Assembly: GCA_905250115.1 (NCBI GenBank)
Contig: CAJNOI010000036.1
Location: forward strand, 457,147 to 521,146
Origin: Adineta steineri
Lineage: Eukaryota > Rotifera > Eurotatoria > Adinetida > Adinetidae
DNA: 64,000 nt
Reading direction: 5' to 3'
Positions 12,751 to 23,121 of this stretch are shown piece by piece. The notes below the pieces were generated by a model. That model was not told the origin of the DNA. It searched no databases and saw only the letters and a list, made by a program, of their open reading frames with translations. Positions within the stretch are counted from its first letter, which is position 1; each line of letters starts with the position of its first letter. Made by a program: the position numbers and the translations under genes.

Positions 12751-13847
12751 GACAATCAATTCTTGTCAGTCATATTAATAACAACACCAAATGGAAACAA
12801 CATGGAATTACTATAGCTGGAGGAAATGGACAAGGCGATCAATTAAATCAACTTTACCGTCCATCTGGTATCTATGTTGATGATGATCATCAAACTATTT
12901 ATATTGCTGATTGTTGGAATCATCGTATTGTTGAATGGAAATATGGAGCAAAGAATGGTCAAGTTGTTGCAGGTGGAAATAGAAAAGGAAATCGAAGTGA
13001 TCAATTGAATGGTCCAACAGATTTGATTGTTGATAAAAAGAATGATTCTCTCATCATTTGTGATTATAGAAACAGACGAGTGGTACGATGGTCTCGTCAA
13101 AATGGTAGAAATGGAGAAACAATCATTTCTGACATTGATTGCCGAGGTCTATCAATGGATAAAAATGGAAATCTTTATATCTCTGATTGTAAGAGAAATG
13201 AAGTGAGACGTTGGAAACAAGGTGATGAAAAAGGTGAATTAGTTGCCGGTGGAAATGGTCAAGGATATTATCTTAATCAACTCAATAAACCTACTTATAT
13301 CTTTATTGATGAAGATTATTCTCTTTATATATCAGATGAACAGAATCATCGTGTAATGAAATGGGAAAAAGATGCAAGAAAAGGAATTATTGTGGCTGGT
13401 GGAAATGGTCAAGGAAATAGTCTCAAACAATTGCGGTATCCTCGAGGAGTGATTGTTGATGATTTGGGTCAAATCTATGTGGCAGATTGTCTTAATAATC
13501 GAATAATGCGTTGGTGTGAAGGAGATAAAGAAGGTGAAATTGTTGCTGGTGGAAATGGTCAAGGAAAGCAACCAGATCAGTTGAGTTATCCCAGAGGTTT
13601 ATCATTCGATGTAGAAGGTAATCTCTATGTTGTCGATTGTTTAAATAATCGAGTACAAAAATTTGATGTTGATTCAAAATCCACTTTATACGAAGATCGT
13701 GGTAAACTCACATTACATATGAGTGATTATGATATGAATATACAAGGGATTAAAAAATCATTCTTATTCAAAGAACAAAATCAATTAACTACCAATTTCA
13801 ATATTGGTGAAGCAAACAAGTCGACTGGTAAGTTCATTGAGAGATAA
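12751..13847 (+). CDS. NHL-repeat (beta-propeller) protein, copy 1; 5' exon not found
   Basis: The frame is open from a TTTTAG acceptor at 12750, upstream of the first ATG at 13005, so this is an internal exon. It encodes six to seven NHL blades with the recurring pattern VVAGGNGQGN..QL..P.G..VD....YVAD..NHR(V/I)..W, including a VAGGNGQG start in several blades. NHL propellers usually bind protein or RNA; no catalytic domain is visible. After the last blade a 55-residue tail follows. A GTAAGT at about 13829 is a good donor, so the stop at 13845-13847 may be intronic and the gene may continue; no next exon was identified. It is a close paralogue of the gene at 39828-40756, and the preceding intron sequence is also shared. 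Confidence 0.8.
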
Positions 13848-14542
13848 TCTATGAGTTTTGGAAGAGTGATCTATATAAAAATAAATATTTTAGAGACAAA
13901 CAAATCTTTAGAAACTCGTTAGGAGATACGACTCATCCTATAAAAAAAACTTGTTTTTTGTTAATCATTCAGTCATTTTAGATGATAGAAAATTGTTTCC
14001 AATCAAAATCAAACCGATATGATAAGTATTGGTTGATATCGACTCTATCCTCCTATCATTCGATTGTTACACACTTTTTATGATAACATTAGTATTGATT
14101 TCTTCGTTTATCTTTCTAAATCATGACATTAATATATTCAAAGTCAAAGGTCTTTCTACTAAACAGTAAAACATACATAAAAATGAGAATACTTTTTATT
14201 CTTCTATTTAATCCTGCAATAATTAATAAGCATAATGATTCTTCTCATGAATGTTTTTAAAAGGGTGTAGGTATGGGCGTAGATGTGAGAGACAATTGTA
14301 ATACCTACAACCATATCTATCCACACCCACACCCTCAAGATTCTTGATTTGTATACGATTGCCGATTGTAATGACGTGAAACTAATTAGCATTTCGTTTG
14401 ATAATAAAAATATAAAAAACTGTTTGATTAAATGATTTCCTAATTCTTAGAAAATGTGAGATTCACATTTTAGCCATAACGAAGCTGCGTGTATAAGCTT
14501 TCTAACATTAGTTCATTTACCCTCAATGTCCGTTTTCACATA
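13848..14542. other. Intergenic region
   Basis: No gene recognised. AT-rich, containing one foldback element (14262-14339). Confidence 0.5.
14262..14339. repeat. Foldback element 1, telomere-like
   Basis: G-rich arm (AGGGTGTAGGTATGGGCG) then about 30 nt then a C-rich arm (CCACACCCACACCCTCAAG). This is the best-bounded member of a family whose outer ends approach CTTGAGGGTGTGGG. The G-rich arm comes first, the polarity of two telomeres fused end to end. TGTGGG is, to my knowledge, the reported bdelloid telomere repeat. Confidence 0.7.
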
Positions 14543-15526
14543 ATGCACACCACAAGCGTCTATTTACTTGTGTTCTCTAGCTATTCAATTTCATTTCTAA
14601 TTTATTTAGATTCTTGGGCTAATGTTCAATTTGTTCTTGTCAATTTATCGATGCATCTCAGTAAATTAGCATTCGCCATGCTGGATGTTCTTCGTTCGTT
14701 AGCAAATAACTCTATACTCATGTTCGTCAATTCAGATGTTGATTTTGATACATTATCGAACAAGACAATTCTACTTTTTACCACGAACCAGTTTGTTTCT
14801 TCAATGGCAACAAAACCTAAACAGCTTAAAAAAACATTTATACTAGAAGAGAAAAAAAGTAACGCAGACCAATACGAACGATTTACCGATAGTGAAGATC
14901 TTATGTTTCAATTGGCAGATGAAATATGTCGTTACTACAAATGGAAAGCGGATGATTATCCAAGATCAGATTATTCCTTATTGATCGATGAAAAAGTAAA
15001 ACTAGCAAATCAAATTCATAGCGAGCTGAAAAAAGTCTATGAAAAGTTCTCTACAAATGATACTGACAATAAGCCACCAATTTGTGCAACAACATCACTC
15101 GTTTGGTTAACATCAAGCTCTTACAATGATAATGACAATGACATTTCAAAAATTCAGAATCTATTTGCAGATGTTATTTCATCTTTTTCAACTTGTGAAA
15201 ATGAGCAGGAATGCTATCATGGTGTACAATCACCTGAATGTAATTATACGATATTTCTTATTATTGATAGTAGTTACGGAAGTTCAGTTTTAACTGAGTT
15301 TGAAAAACTTCCCAATATCAAGCAAGTGTATTGTTATGATCAATCAGGTTCCACAAAAAATGGGATCAAAAACAGTTTCAGTAAACTTCGTTCTCGATTA
15401 ACACATGATCTAATTGCTCATTACAATAAATTGGGTAACGACTATAATGACAAAAGGCATCCAAAAGATGCAAAAGAAATGTTTCTAAAAGTGAAGAAAT
15501 TGTGTGAACTTTTATTAAAATTTTGA
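14543..15526 (+). CDS. Uncharacterised protein sharing a module with the ART/TPR family
   Basis: The frame opens with GTG at 14489, but the first ATG is 14543, giving about 327 aa. An acceptor-like TTTAG at about 14606 means the true first exon could begin later; another good internal Met starts MATKPKQLKK at about 14804. The middle holds a helical ERFTDSEDLMFQLADEI segment, then a helix rich in Lys and Glu. Near the C-terminus FLIIDSSYGSSVLTEFEKL followed by IKQVYCYD parallels MIISGSLGQHLVPRV followed by SIFIFCG in the N-terminal part of the ART-TPR protein at 24819. No ART or TPR domain is present. AATAAA follows the stop directly. Function unknown; I treat it as a bdelloid-type orphan family. 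Confidence 0.65.
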   Translation: MHTTSVYLLVFSSYSISFLIYLDSWANVQFVLVNLSMHLSKLAFAMLDVLRSLANNSILMFVNSDVDFDTLSNKTILLFTTNQFVSSMATKPKQLKKTFILEEKKSNADQYERFTDSEDLMFQLADEICRYYKWKADDYPRSDYSLLIDEKVKLANQIHSELKKVYEKFSTNDTDNKPPICATTSLVWLTSSSYNDNDNDISKIQNLFADVISSFSTCENEQECYHGVQSPECNYTIFLIIDSSYGSSVLTEFEKLPNIKQVYCYDQSGSTKNGIKNSFSKLRSRLTHDLIAHYNKLGNDYNDKRHPKDAKEMFLKVKKLCELLLKF

Positions 15527-15591
15527 ACAAATAAAAGTCCACTTTTTTTTTTCAAATGATGATATTTCTTTCTTTTCTCATTTCGTTCTAG

Positions 15592-16164
15592 ATGCAAACA
15601 ATAGCCGATATCGTTTTCGATAATATCTCATATTCTCAAGCTGATCATTGGATGCTTATACTTTACCAAATGAATGGACCATCTATAGCCATTGCCTTAC
15701 ATAACGCACATGTAATGGCATTCATTCAGCCTTACAATAATATACCCGATTGTCAACATCATATAAATATACATAATGCTAAAAGATTTACGCTATTCTC
15801 TTACAGCGGCAATATAATAACATGGCTTTGGAATAATAATGTTATACCCGACCATTTAGATCATATTATTATCTTTTGTCCATCTTTTGATGATAAAGAA
15901 TATATACAAGCATGGACACAACGCTATACACAAAAAATTAAGAAGATTATTACCCATGATGTACTCGAGCGTGAATTATTAATAGTTGGACTGGGATATA
16001 TCGAAAAACTACGTTCAGACTTGGAAGAGCGTGAAGAGTGTGAAAGTATATTGAACTTATTGAAAGAAGACCATAGCAGAATATGCGAAGCTTTACTGGG
16101 TTGTATGACAAATCAAATTAGCCAACAAGATGAATATATTCGGTTAAGTGAAGAAGCTTCTTAA
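15592..16164 (+). CDS. Uncharacterised protein, second member of the same module family
   Basis: 190 aa, intronless, starting at an ATG directly after TTCTAG. It contains FTLFSYSGNIITWLW then DHIIIFCPSFDDKEYIQAW, matching the I-I-x-S-x-G...I-(Y/F)-x-F-C...W-T pattern of the gene upstream and of the ART-TPR protein. The rest is helical and acidic. Only 65 bp separate the upstream stop from this ATG. Within that gap are an AATAAA, a pyrimidine tract and an AG touching the ATG. This arrangement suits either a downstream operon cistron resolved by spliced-leader trans-splicing or the second exon of one gene (a weak in-phase donor exists at 15491). AATAAA at about 16198 closes the unit. Confidence 0.6.
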   Translation: MQTIADIVFDNISYSQADHWMLILYQMNGPSIAIALHNAHVMAFIQPYNNIPDCQHHINIHNAKRFTLFSYSGNIITWLWNNNVIPDHLDHIIIFCPSFDDKEYIQAWTQRYTQKIKKIITHDVLERELLIVGLGYIEKLRSDLEEREECESILNLLKEDHSRICEALLGCMTNQISQQDEYIRLSEEAS

Positions 16165-16968
16165 TCGCTGAATTTTTTTATATTGAATTTTCGATTCAAT
16201 AAAAGATAGAAATAAAATACATGTGGCATTGCCTTAATATAAATTTCATTTACTCATAAGTCATGAATGGGTAACAGGGAAGATATATTGTCTGTTTCTC
16301 AGCTTGAAATAGGTGTGGGTAAAAGTAGTATGGTGGGTGTGGGTGTGCATGAGAATGTGGGTCTCTGCTAGTGTAGGTAAGACAAACGATACTCACCTCT
16401 ACCCACACCTACACACCCACACCCACCCACACCTACACACCCACACCCACACACCTACACACCCACACCCACACACCCACACCCACCCACACCTACACAC
16501 CCTCAAAATATGGTCGATTTCACTTATTACAATGAATAATTTTATAAATAAAAATAATTTAAAAGCATGATTTTTGACAGATCGATAGTTTAGATCAAGA
16601 CAATTAGGTCATCCAAATATTAAAGAATTTGTTGAAAACTTGTTAAAACTTGAGTTTCTGCCGAACTTCTTATGTTCTCATCGTTGAAAATAATAAAACT
16701 ATTCGATAAGAAATCAAAGTATGGACCAATAGAATATATATCTTAAAACATGATGATTTATGTAAATTGTGGTTGACTTTGAATAATATAAAATATTGTA
16801 AGAAATGTGAAGTTGATCTAATAATGAATTTGAAAATAAACTTTTTCATTTATTCTTTTTGATAAAAAGAATAATAAAACATTCTAACACGTTAATGTTA
16901 AATAATATTATATCTACTGTTTTTTGTTATTAAATAAATATCTATTTACAATTTCATTTCATTTATTA
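16165..16968. other. Intergenic region
   Basis: Contains the longest telomere-like foldback (16311-16506). From 16.6 to 16.9 kb broken frames occur without recognisable homology; some could belong to the lamin-like pseudogene that follows. Confidence 0.4.
16311..16506. repeat. Foldback element 2, longest telomere-like repeat
   Basis: A G-rich arm (GGTGGGTGTGGGTGTG) is followed by about 110 nt of CACCCACACC/ACACACCC units ending ACACCCTCAAA. The C-rich arm is expanded into a minisatellite. The ORF across it (Thr/His/Pro repeats) is an artefact. Confidence 0.75.
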
Positions 16969-17458
16969 ATGTCACAAGATAGTATGTTAGAAAATAATAT
17001 ATCACTACGATTTGAATTATCAGCATATGGGCGTTTATAACATGTTGAAGAACAACAACAACAAAATTTACCATTAACATCATTGACGCCATTATCGTAT
17101 TAAAATGATCAATTTCTTGATCGAATTCCTAGTGATTTAGTAACTAAGAAAATGATTGTTATTATTATTATACATCCAACATCTTTCGATTCGGTTGATT
17201 TAGAGCTTGATTCAGTTATATTAATCAACGAAAAATATAGTGGTAGTGAACAATCATTTCAAAAATGGATAATACCTCGTCAAGTAGATCAAAAACCTGA
17301 AATTATGTATCGATTTTCATCAATGTTTTCTTTACGATCAAGACAAACAATTTGTATTTTATCAAAACGTAATCCAAAATGCAGCAAAACCAATAGGTGA
17401 CACTTTAATCGCTGATAGTAACGAAGAAACAGCAGTTATAACAGAAATATTTCAATAG
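16969..17458 (+). pseudogene. Lamin-like intermediate filament pseudogene (rod end and tail domain)
   Basis: Starting at an ATG, the frame reads SLRFELSAYGRL, resembling the end of the lamin coil 2 (L-x-x-E-I-x-x-Y-R-K-L-L-E-G-E-E), but a stop follows and then HVEEQ. After another stop the frame gives VDLELDSVILINEKYSG, then EQSFQKWIIPRQ, EIMYRFSSMFSLRSRQT and ICILSK. These match the lamin-tail Ig fold in order (V-D-L-x-x-x-x-V-x-L-x-N; Q-S-x-x-x-W-x-I-x-R-Q; Y-x-F-x-x-x-F-x-L-x-x-x-Q-x-V). A frameshift at about 17395 moves the ending (GDTLIADSNEETAVITEIFQ, stop) to another frame. No introns are seen, so a processed copy is possible. The family call rests on memory of lamin tails. Confidence 0.6.
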
Positions 17459-17674
17459 ATAGTTAATTAACTAAAATTTAAATGGTAAATGAACTTTGCC
17501 GTTTTTTTTTAAACGTGAATTATTGTCATGACAGGTTAAAGATTATACGAAAAAAAATGTATATTGCGTTGTAGATATAAAAGAACAAAGTACACTTAAA
17601 ACATATGCCGATTTTCTCACCAATACATCTCTATATATAACGATCGAACGAAAAATAAAAGTACATATTTTACA

Positions 17675-17999
17675 ATGAATACCATTTCTACACTCACTAC
17701 TCTTCTATTTTTACTTCTGGTAGTTAGTTCAATTGAAGCTAAAACCAAACAACAACGTCGTAATACCAATGAACGTCCAGGTAAATCGATATTCGTATAC
17801 ATAAAAGATGATTTCTATCGATTTTTATATAGGTGCATGTCCATCAACAAATTTACCTCATCATATTCATTGTCGCCGTCGTGTGTGCCTTGAAAGCGAG
17901 TTAAAGTCAGGTTGTCAAAGTGACGATGCTTGTCCAGGAGCAAAAAAATGTTGTCGTCCTATGTGTTCATGCAAAAAGGATTGTATTGAGGCTGTTTAA
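17675..17999 (+). CDS. Small secreted cysteine-rich protein, WAP four-disulfide-core type
   Basis: Two exons, 17675-17780 and 17833-17999, split by a 52-bp GT-AG intron that interrupts a Gly codon. Exon 1 encodes a signal peptide (LLFLLLVVSSIEA) and a basic spacer. Exon 2 carries ten cysteines ending DDACPGAKKCCRPMCSCKKDC, matching the WAP core C-x-x-D-x-x-C-x-G-x-x-K-C-C-x-x-x-C. The N-terminal half of the core diverges from classical WAP spacing. WAP proteins are often protease inhibitors or antimicrobial; which applies here cannot be told. A polyadenylation signal lies at about 18046. The product is about 90 aa. Confidence 0.8.
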
Positions 18000-19059
18000 C
18001 GGACAGAATTAGTAATAAGGTTTTTTTGTTAGCTTTTATGACTGAAATAAATATATCAATACAGATTATATAAACACAAGTGGCGTACGATTCTATTACT
18101 AATTTTTATTTAGACACAATGTCATATATATATAAAACTTGTGTCATATAAGTAACTTTACATACTCGATTGGATAAGACTGAATATCAGTATACTTGAA
18201 TCACATATCAAGAAAAAAGAAGGGAAAAACCTAATATATGTGATAGACAGGAACGAAAAAATCCAAGTATATGTGATGTGTATAAAAAGAAACGCACACA
18301 AGAGAACGAACGGAAAATAACGACTGGCTCGTCATCTGTGTTTAGTTATCAAATCTATGTTTTTTACCAATAAATTCAATAAATTTACATAATAATTAGA
18401 AATTGAACATATAGTATGTATACTGAAATAATTCTTGATACATTTGATTTATTCATCTTGTTTAATTAACAAACGATTCAATAATATATATTATTAAAAT
18501 ATAATTTATATAATTATTTTCGTAGCTTTTGGAATCAACTCTATTTTTGGTGATTGTAATTTTAACTTTCATGCTTTATACTAACTCTGAAATGCATCTA
18601 TAGTTTGATGAAGTCTTGATAGCGTATTTCATGATGTTCATAGAGTTGTGTCGTACGTCAATCAGACAACAAAAGAGTAACAATTGCTAATTGTTATTTT
18701 TTTTATACATATCGAAGCAAATGTGTTCTTATCAAACACATAGAACTCCAGTCCAAAGTAGCAATTAAATACTGAATTGTATCGTTTTCATGCAAAGTAT
18801 ATACTTATAAACTCGCTCACCCGAGAGAATAAAAGAACAAGATAAAAAGGAACAAACATCGTTACACTCTCATTAAATTTATTAAAAATATCTGTCCTTT
18901 GTTCGTAAAATTTGTGGTTATTTTTATTACAGGTTATTCCGACGTGACTAAATCAAACAATTATATCCGACTCATTATTATTATACTCTTTCATTTAAAA
19001 GTTTTATCTCGAACAAAAAAAACATTTTTCAGATATATCAAAGTAATTCTCAAAGAAAC
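18000..19059. other. Intergenic region
   Basis: No gene recognised. A TTTTTCAG acceptor-like site lies about 30 nt upstream of the receptor ATG, so the receptor mRNA may have a spliced 5' leader. Confidence 0.4.
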
Positions 19060-20019
19060 ATGTCTTCGTCAGACGGTTTTTTCACATTGTTACAGTCAGT
19101 ACAGACCAATTTATTTCGAATCGGTGGTCCAATATTATTGGTATTTGGTGTTGTCAGTTGTATTATCAATCTGACTGTTTTCAGTCAGAAGAATCAACGT
19201 AAAAGTCCATGTTCCATCTACTTGATAGCAGTGAATATCGCTAATTTCTTATATATTATTTTAGCACTATTATTCCTTATATTAACAGTTGGCTATGGCA
19301 CAGATCTTACTATATATAATCTCTTCATGTGTCGTTTCTATTATTATAGATCGTATTTATTCGATATTCTCAGTCCATTTTATCTTATTTTAGCTTCAAT
19401 CGATCGAGTTTTAGTCACATCATCAAATGCTCGAACACGACAAAAAAGTACTCTTCGTTTCGCTTATATTTCTATCGGTAGTGGAACATTATTTTGGATT
19501 TCGTTTCATTGTCATGCATTATTCTTAGTAGATATTCAAGAAATAGCACCTGGTTATTTTATGTGTTACGCTCGAGCAGGTCTTTATACCCTTCTCTTGA
19601 GTTATTATTCATTGTTCGTCAAAGCAATTATAGTGCCTCTGTTAATGATTATTTTTGGCATATGGACTGCAAAAAACATTCGAAAACTGCATCAACGACG
19701 CATTGCTCCTGTAATGGCGAATACTGTAAATATACCACGGCACTCTGAACATCCCTTTCATGCGAAAGATCGACAATTTGTTCTCATGGTAGTTGCGGAT
19801 ATTTGTATTTACATCGCATGTAATGCAATGCTGTTTGTTGTCGTTATATATTATCAGATCGTACAGAATGTCGGCTTAACACAGATCAACAACTTTTTGA
19901 ATTTGGTAGCATATTTTATTAGTGATATTTCATTTTGTATTGGTTGTTATGCATATTTAGTTATATCGAAAACATTTCGAAAAGAAGTCAAACGTTTATT
20001 TTTTTTGTTAATAAATTAG
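19060..20019 (+). CDS. Orphan rhodopsin-like G-protein-coupled receptor
   Basis: Intronless, 319 aa, with seven hydrophobic segments. TM1 is ILLVFGVVSCIINLTVFS (with the conserved Asn). TM3 ends ASIDRVLVTSS, a D-R-V variant of the DRY motif that couples receptors to G proteins. TM5 is followed by a basic third loop (KNIRKLHQRR). TM7 lacks a clear NPxxY but is followed by SKTFRKEVKRLFF, a helix-8-like basic segment. The layout fits the large, fast-evolving receptor sets of bdelloids; the ligand cannot be inferred. The start gives a short extracellular N-terminus of about 20 residues. AATAAA occurs soon after the stop. Confidence 0.8.
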   Translation: MSSSDGFFTLLQSVQTNLFRIGGPILLVFGVVSCIINLTVFSQKNQRKSPCSIYLIAVNIANFLYIILALLFLILTVGYGTDLTIYNLFMCRFYYYRSYLFDILSPFYLILASIDRVLVTSSNARTRQKSTLRFAYISIGSGTLFWISFHCHALFLVDIQEIAPGYFMCYARAGLYTLLLSYYSLFVKAIIVPLLMIIFGIWTAKNIRKLHQRRIAPVMANTVNIPRHSEHPFHAKDRQFVLMVVADICIYIACNAMLFVVVIYYQIVQNVGLTQINNFLNLVAYFISDISFCIGCYAYLVISKTFRKEVKRLFFLLIN

Positions 20020-21560
20020 ATGTTTTATTTTTCTGTTGTTAAAAATGATATGAAATGAATAAATTGATTGTATTATTCATCTTTTGTATAGAACAGAGTC
20101 AAAGAAAATAATGTCTAAAGACTTGCATAATTACTCTTATGCATTAATTATACGACAGATTGTTTTAGTTTTTAAACATATTTAATCAATTAACTAGAAA
20201 TAAAGAATTAAGGATAAAGTCTTGTAAACAAATTATTTTGACACGTTCAAAAAGAAAAAAAACAGCAATTATTTGTTTAACATTGAAAATTATCTATTTC
20301 GAATACCATATTTTTAAATAGACTTAATAAAATTTAGTTTCATTCTCATACAAATAATTTTTATAAAGATAAGAATAAAAAGATTTTCGTTTTACAACAA
20401 ATATTTTGTTGGTTGTTTTTATAGTTTTCAGTCTGATTATTGATAAACATTATACGACAAGTCACGAAATAGACAATTGTTTGACTGTACAAACTATTCT
20501 ATTCGTAATTGATTTCATCAAAAAAAATCTTTATGATGGTTTTATTTTATACAAAAATAAAAGTATTTATATGTGAATTCTATTGAAAATGAATTTCATT
20601 GGATAAATTCTAATTTTTCTTTCGATCATATAATTACTCGCCATTTCTTCGTCATCTTAATCGTTTTACTTTACTTTCACTATATACAATCGTTTTCAAA
20701 CACGTACAAGGCTGAAATATATTAGAAAAAAGGAGTAAAAACAAATAAAAGGAAACATAAAGTTTTGTCACCTTGCAAAAGTAACAAATCAAGCACTTGC
20801 CGAAGAAACTAAATAGTGTTATACACATATCAGTAAGTATATATTATTGAAGTTTGTTTCATTTCTTTGGTTTTGATTATTTAACTGTCCGTTAAGAATT
20901 TAAATGATTAATTTTTTTTGTATCCATTTTACACTTGTCTAGTATTTTATTAATATTAATTCTCTGATATTTTCTATGATTAGTTTGCTTTTTTTCATCT
21001 AATTTTATTTATTATGATCAACTATTTCGCAGAAGCGAATTAAATTATCAATATAATGTTATTTAGAACTTGATAAGAACAGATATAAAAATCATCAAAA
21101 ATTTTGACTGATTTTATCTTGGACAGTAATAAATAAATAAAAAACAGTAAAAGCAAAGAAAAATGAAAACTAACAAATTTTGATACTCTGAAGATATTTT
21201 ATATTTTCTCGGCTGTTGCATAGATAAGTCTATTCATCATCATACACTAAACAACAACCATAGACAGAGGTCATATATTGACATGAACAGACTATAGAAT
21301 GGTATATTTCTTCCGATCATTCGATACAAAATCAGCGGGCTGTGGGTGTAAGTGTGAATCTGAGCGTTCTAATCATGGTACAGCCATACCCACACCCATT
21401 TCAGGGTTGACTATTTCATATTCGTAACTCTTTCCCTTCGAAATACACAATGCGTTTGCCACTTTCCTTTTTTTTTATAGTTGTGCTGCTGTTAATGTGG
21501 ATAAAGTGATTGAAAACTGGTTTAGTACGCTGTATTGATAAAATCTATTAGCACTACATC
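20020..21560. other. Intergenic region
   Basis: AT-rich, no gene recognised. Foldback element 3 lies at 21340-21405, just upstream of the ART pseudogene. Confidence 0.5.
21340..21405. repeat. Foldback element 3
   Basis: GGGCTGTGGGTGTAAGTGTG arm, about 22 nt loop, then ATACCCACACCCATTTC. Confidence 0.6.
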
Positions 21561-22609
21561 ACATAATGACAACCACTACTTTTACAACTTTTCATGTGTC
21601 CCGAAAATATATTATGTGATTTCTATCTGGAAATTAAAAATGGTCAATATACAACGGCAAATCGTATTCACATGGATGAATATGGTCAATATTGTGACGC
21701 GTTTATTCGTCTTGTGCAAGAATGGATACCAAATGCATGATATTGGCCACTGTACGATTTACTTGCATGTGGGCCGACGTGGTGGACTTTCTATAGAAGA
21801 AAACATGAATTTGAAAAAATTTATATCGGGTTTTGATAGATGGGAGCCTGGTAAGCGCTCAGAATGTCGGGTAAGCACATATACAGGAAAAGATGGGGAT
21901 CTTGTCAATGAACTGAATAAAAATGGCTTTAGTTACGTTTTGTACCTCACAGGAGGCCCATATAAATGTTTGAGTGATGTTGTACGTGACAAATTGAAAC
22001 ATCCAAGACACGTAAGAATGGGGTCGCCGCTAAACTACGATCATAAATGCTTGCAGTTATACTGTACACAGACACTGCTGTTTATGCCGATTTACGCTTG
22101 GATGAAATACTTTTTTGTCAACAAAATCCTTTTGAGCCCGAAGACAACTGGCATTAGCAAAAGTGGCCGATATTTGGTGCAAGACTGGACTCAGCTATTC
22201 GACTATTGGACAGATAGGATGAAAGACAAAACCGTCCGCCGTTAGTTTACCACGGTTTAAGAGATACTGAAATTGATAAAGACGTATTTAACAATCATGG
22301 TAGTCAAAAACGTGACAATTACTTCAAATATGGTACATTTGTCAGTACATCATGGGATAAAGAAGTATCACTTGTTTTTATGTGTGAAAAAGGCTGTTTA
22401 TTAGAGATTGATACGAGTGAACCACCAGATGGATGTCAACGATTGGTTGGTGCTGATGTATCTTGGATATCTAAATTCCCTGTTGAGTGTGAATTTCTAA
22501 TTCCAAGGAAGCCAACATTTGAAATAATGGAGATAGGATTTGATATTGAACGAAATTGTCAATTAGTGAGAGTTCAGAATGGAAACAATTTGTATTCTAA
22601 TAGTGATTA
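21561..22609 (+). pseudogene. Mono-ADP-ribosyltransferase (ART) pseudogene
   Basis: The 236-codon ORF across this stretch is mostly a wrong-frame shadow. In the right frames the order is: EIKNGQYTTANRIHMDEYGQ and FIRLVQEWIPNA, a TGA, YWPLYDLL...WWTFYRR; a frame change; then MLAVILYTDTAVYADLRLDE, a TAG after NWH, a TAG after LLDR; then PPLVYHGLRD, GTFVSTSWDKEVS and VECEFLIPR up to a stop at 22607-22609. VYHGL, FVSTS and E-C-E line up with the three ART strands (R, S-T-S, E-x-E), with His where the Arg would be. At least three in-frame stops and two frame changes make it dead unless heavily spliced. It would have transferred ADP-ribose from NAD to protein. Confidence 0.65.
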
Positions 22610-22711
22610 AAAAGTTCAAAAAGAAATATTGATTAATATACTATTACAGTACCGTAGCAACAAAATATATTTCTCTGCGAGCCGTTGTATATAAGCAAGA
22701 GAGAACAAGTT

Positions 22712-22768
22712 GATTTGGGTTTGAGTGTAAATATAGAGCCAATAAGTTACTCACACCCCACCCATCCA
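22712..22768. repeat. Foldback element 4, abutting a duplication breakpoint
   Basis: GGGTTTGAGTGTAA arm, short loop, then TTACTCACACCCCACCC. The truncated ankyrin-gene copy begins directly after its C-rich arm. Confidence 0.6.
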
Positions 22769-23121
22769 AAAGTTTGACTAATAGCTTCATGTAAAGGTGT
22801 GTTACCCATTCCATCTATTACATTTGGATCAGCACCAGCATTACTCAATGCATAGATCATTCGAAAATCAATACTACAAAGCACAAAAAAAGAACGATAG
22901 ATTAATTTATATGAAATAAATCAATGTATACTTGTCTTGACTGTGACTATTTCGACAAATAACATGATAATAAGAACCTTCAATTGGATGAGTAAAATCG
23001 ACTAAATCAGGTTGTTCATGAAGTAATGAATTGAGTTCTTGTAAAGTTGTATCCGAATAATTTGATTGATTAGAAAGTATTTTGTGTAGACAATTTTTAT
23101 AAAATCGATCAGTTTTTGGAG
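22769..23121 (-). pseudogene. Truncated copy of the ankyrin-repeat gene (exon 1, intron 1, part of exon 2)
   Basis: Nearly identical to 44369-44720, about ten differences in about 350 positions by eye, including the 57-bp intron. It covers exon 1 from the third codon, so the ATG is lost, through the intron and most of exon 2. The right end stops at a G-rich stretch GGAGTGGATGTGGAG. Since the intron is present it is a DNA-level duplication, and the high identity makes it recent. Confidence 0.9.

Noticed and set aside
14489-14542. Upstream start of the 14543 gene at GTG
   Set aside because: Non-ATG initiation is unlikely in a eukaryote and nothing conserved lies in these 18 codons.
16313-16570. 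85-codon ORF rich in His, Thr and Pro
   Set aside because: It is the translation of the telomere-like minisatellite.
21535-22245. 236-codon ORF as a real protein
   Set aside because: It starts with TTG, and in its first and last thirds another frame gives recognisable ART sequence; only the middle part may be real.
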